This document shows, piece after piece, positions 63,726-64,000 of a stretch of 64,000 nucleotides of DNA. Numbering within the stretch: the first letter of the stretch is position 1; the number at the start of each line of letters is the position of its first letter. The position numbers were made by a program, and so were the translations under genes. A model generated the notes under the pieces. It was not told where the DNA came from, searched no databases, and saw only the letters and a program-made list of their open reading frames with translations. This stretch comes from an uncultured SAR116 cluster alpha proteobacterium (GTDB taxonomy: Bacteria > Pseudomonadota > Alphaproteobacteria > Puniceispirillales > Marisalimonadaceae), in the NCBI GenBank assembly GCA_902616615.1, contig CACMTN010000003.1:1-64000 (forward strand), in the 5' to 3' direction.

Positions 63726-63776
63726 CAATAAGGAGGAATATATAATAATTACTTAGTAATATTTAAAACGACGCAT
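63700..63776 (-). ncRNA. Candidate small RNA with anti-Shine-Dalgarno motif
   Basis: In the minus direction the 77 bases hold a small imperfect hairpin (ATTACTAAGTAAT), an unpaired AT-rich linker with CCTCCTTA, which is complementary to the Shine-Dalgarno consensus and like the 16S rRNA tail, and then the terminator stem with a T7 tract. This is the layout of a trans-acting RNA. A seven-codon ORF at its 5' end (MRRFKYY) lacks a ribosome site. No promoter or expression evidence can be seen; low confidence. Confidence 0.3.
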
Positions 63777-63787
63777 AAAAAAAATGT

Positions 63788-64000
63788 TTAGTTATTATTT
63801 AAGGATTTTTGCAGATTTAAGATGTTTTTTATATGTAAGTTAGCTTCTTCAATTTGAAATTGATCAAAGTCTTTAATAGGTTCTCTACAATAATTTGTGT
63901 TAAAAATTCCTTCATTTACACGCAACATTTTTGAAAATTTGATAGATATATCTATATGCTGATGTGTAAAAGATAAAATTGGTAAAATTTGAGAAAATAA
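63788..64000 (-). CDS. DapA/DHDPS-family protein, C-terminal part only
   Basis: The frame ending at the TAA 63788-63790 is open to the window edge, giving 70 residues of the C-terminus. The text reads SQILPILSFTHQHID, then KMLRVNEGIFNTNYCREPIKDF, like the last helices of dihydrodipicolinate synthase-family aldolases (which often carry LLPLL and an Arg-Pro near the end). The N-terminus and active site lie outside, so function (lysine synthesis or sugar-acid aldolase) cannot be chosen. Confidence 0.6.
   Translation of the reverse strand, partial: LFSQILPILSFTHQHIDISIKFSKMLRVNEGIFNTNYCREPIKDFDQFQIEEANLHIKNILNLQKSLNNN

Noticed and set aside
1-64000. tRNA, rRNA, CRISPR, insertion sequence or prophage
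   Set aside because: No such features were recognised; no transposase or integrase motifs and no spaced direct-repeat arrays are present.

Overview
The window is strongly AT-rich, gene-dense bacterial DNA. Intergenic gaps are short, and convergent genes usually touch or overlap. Gene content (alphaproteobacterial-type phosphonate accessory genes, TRAP and TTT transporters, CaiB/BaiF CoA-transferases, MmgE/PrpD proteins, class III ADH with S-formylglutathione hydrolase) and the AT bias suggest a streamlined marine alphaproteobacterium, of the SAR11 / AEGEAN-169 (HIMB59)-like kind. The lineage is inferred; no rRNA or other marker gene lies in the window. I saw no tRNA, rRNA, CRISPR array, insertion sequence or prophage. 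No gap without a gene exceeds 300 bases.

Region 1 (1-21.5 kb) is a phosphorus island. A 5'-truncated dual-specificity-type phosphatase precedes phnC-phnD-phnE1-phnE2 (phosphonate ABC importer), a small exported protein, a PHP-domain hydrolase and a hexapeptide acyltransferase. A phnF repressor and a divergent PhnM-like amidohydrolase run leftward. The C-P lyase core phnGHIJKL-phnN runs rightward. A 2H-phosphoesterase-like protein (TIGR03223/DUF1045 type) and a canonical phnM follow, and phnM is in one transcription unit with an ACR3-type arsenite exporter and a methyltransferase. Exopolyphosphatase and polyphosphate kinase close the block. No phnP is present; the PHP protein could fill that step.

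Region 2 (21.6-30.7 kb) holds mixed metabolism: a ThDP-dependent enzyme, an SCP2-like protein with an alpha/beta hydrolase, an SDR, RidA with AzlCD, an acyl-CoA dehydrogenase with an MmgE/PrpD protein, and an amidase.

Region 3 (30.7-39.8 kb, minus strand) is a nine-gene unit: MaoC/FAS1-type hydratase, MmgE/PrpD, CoA-transferase, citramalyl-CoA-lyase-like HpcH protein, MaoC, CoA-transferase and TRAP dctPQM. It closely resembles bacterial itaconate (C5-dicarboxylate) catabolic loci and is the best candidate for a substrate-specific pathway here.

Region 4 (39.9-47.5 kb) carries a possible tautomerase, a crotonase, a PcaB-like lyase and a hotdog thioesterase; formaldehyde oxidation (fghA, class III ADH); a second crotonase with a third CoA-transferase; and a gamma-carbonic anhydrase.

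Region 5 (47.6-54.1 kb) is a plus-strand unit of an enolase-superfamily enzyme, a TauD-like dioxygenase, TTT transporter tctCBA and a third MmgE/PrpD.

Region 6 (54.1-64 kb) has a membrane hydrolase, a Baeyer-Villiger monooxygenase, a cyclic-nucleotide-binding protein, a 53-residue membrane ORF missing from the ORF track, pcaGH and pobA, DUF4149, hpt, a zinc ADH, an EamA transporter and the C-terminal end of a DapA-family protein.

Non-coding signals worth attention are perfect inverted repeats just after all three solute-binding-protein genes, a candidate small RNA with an anti-Shine-Dalgarno motif near the right end, and a nested inverted repeat at the only well-separated convergent gene junction.
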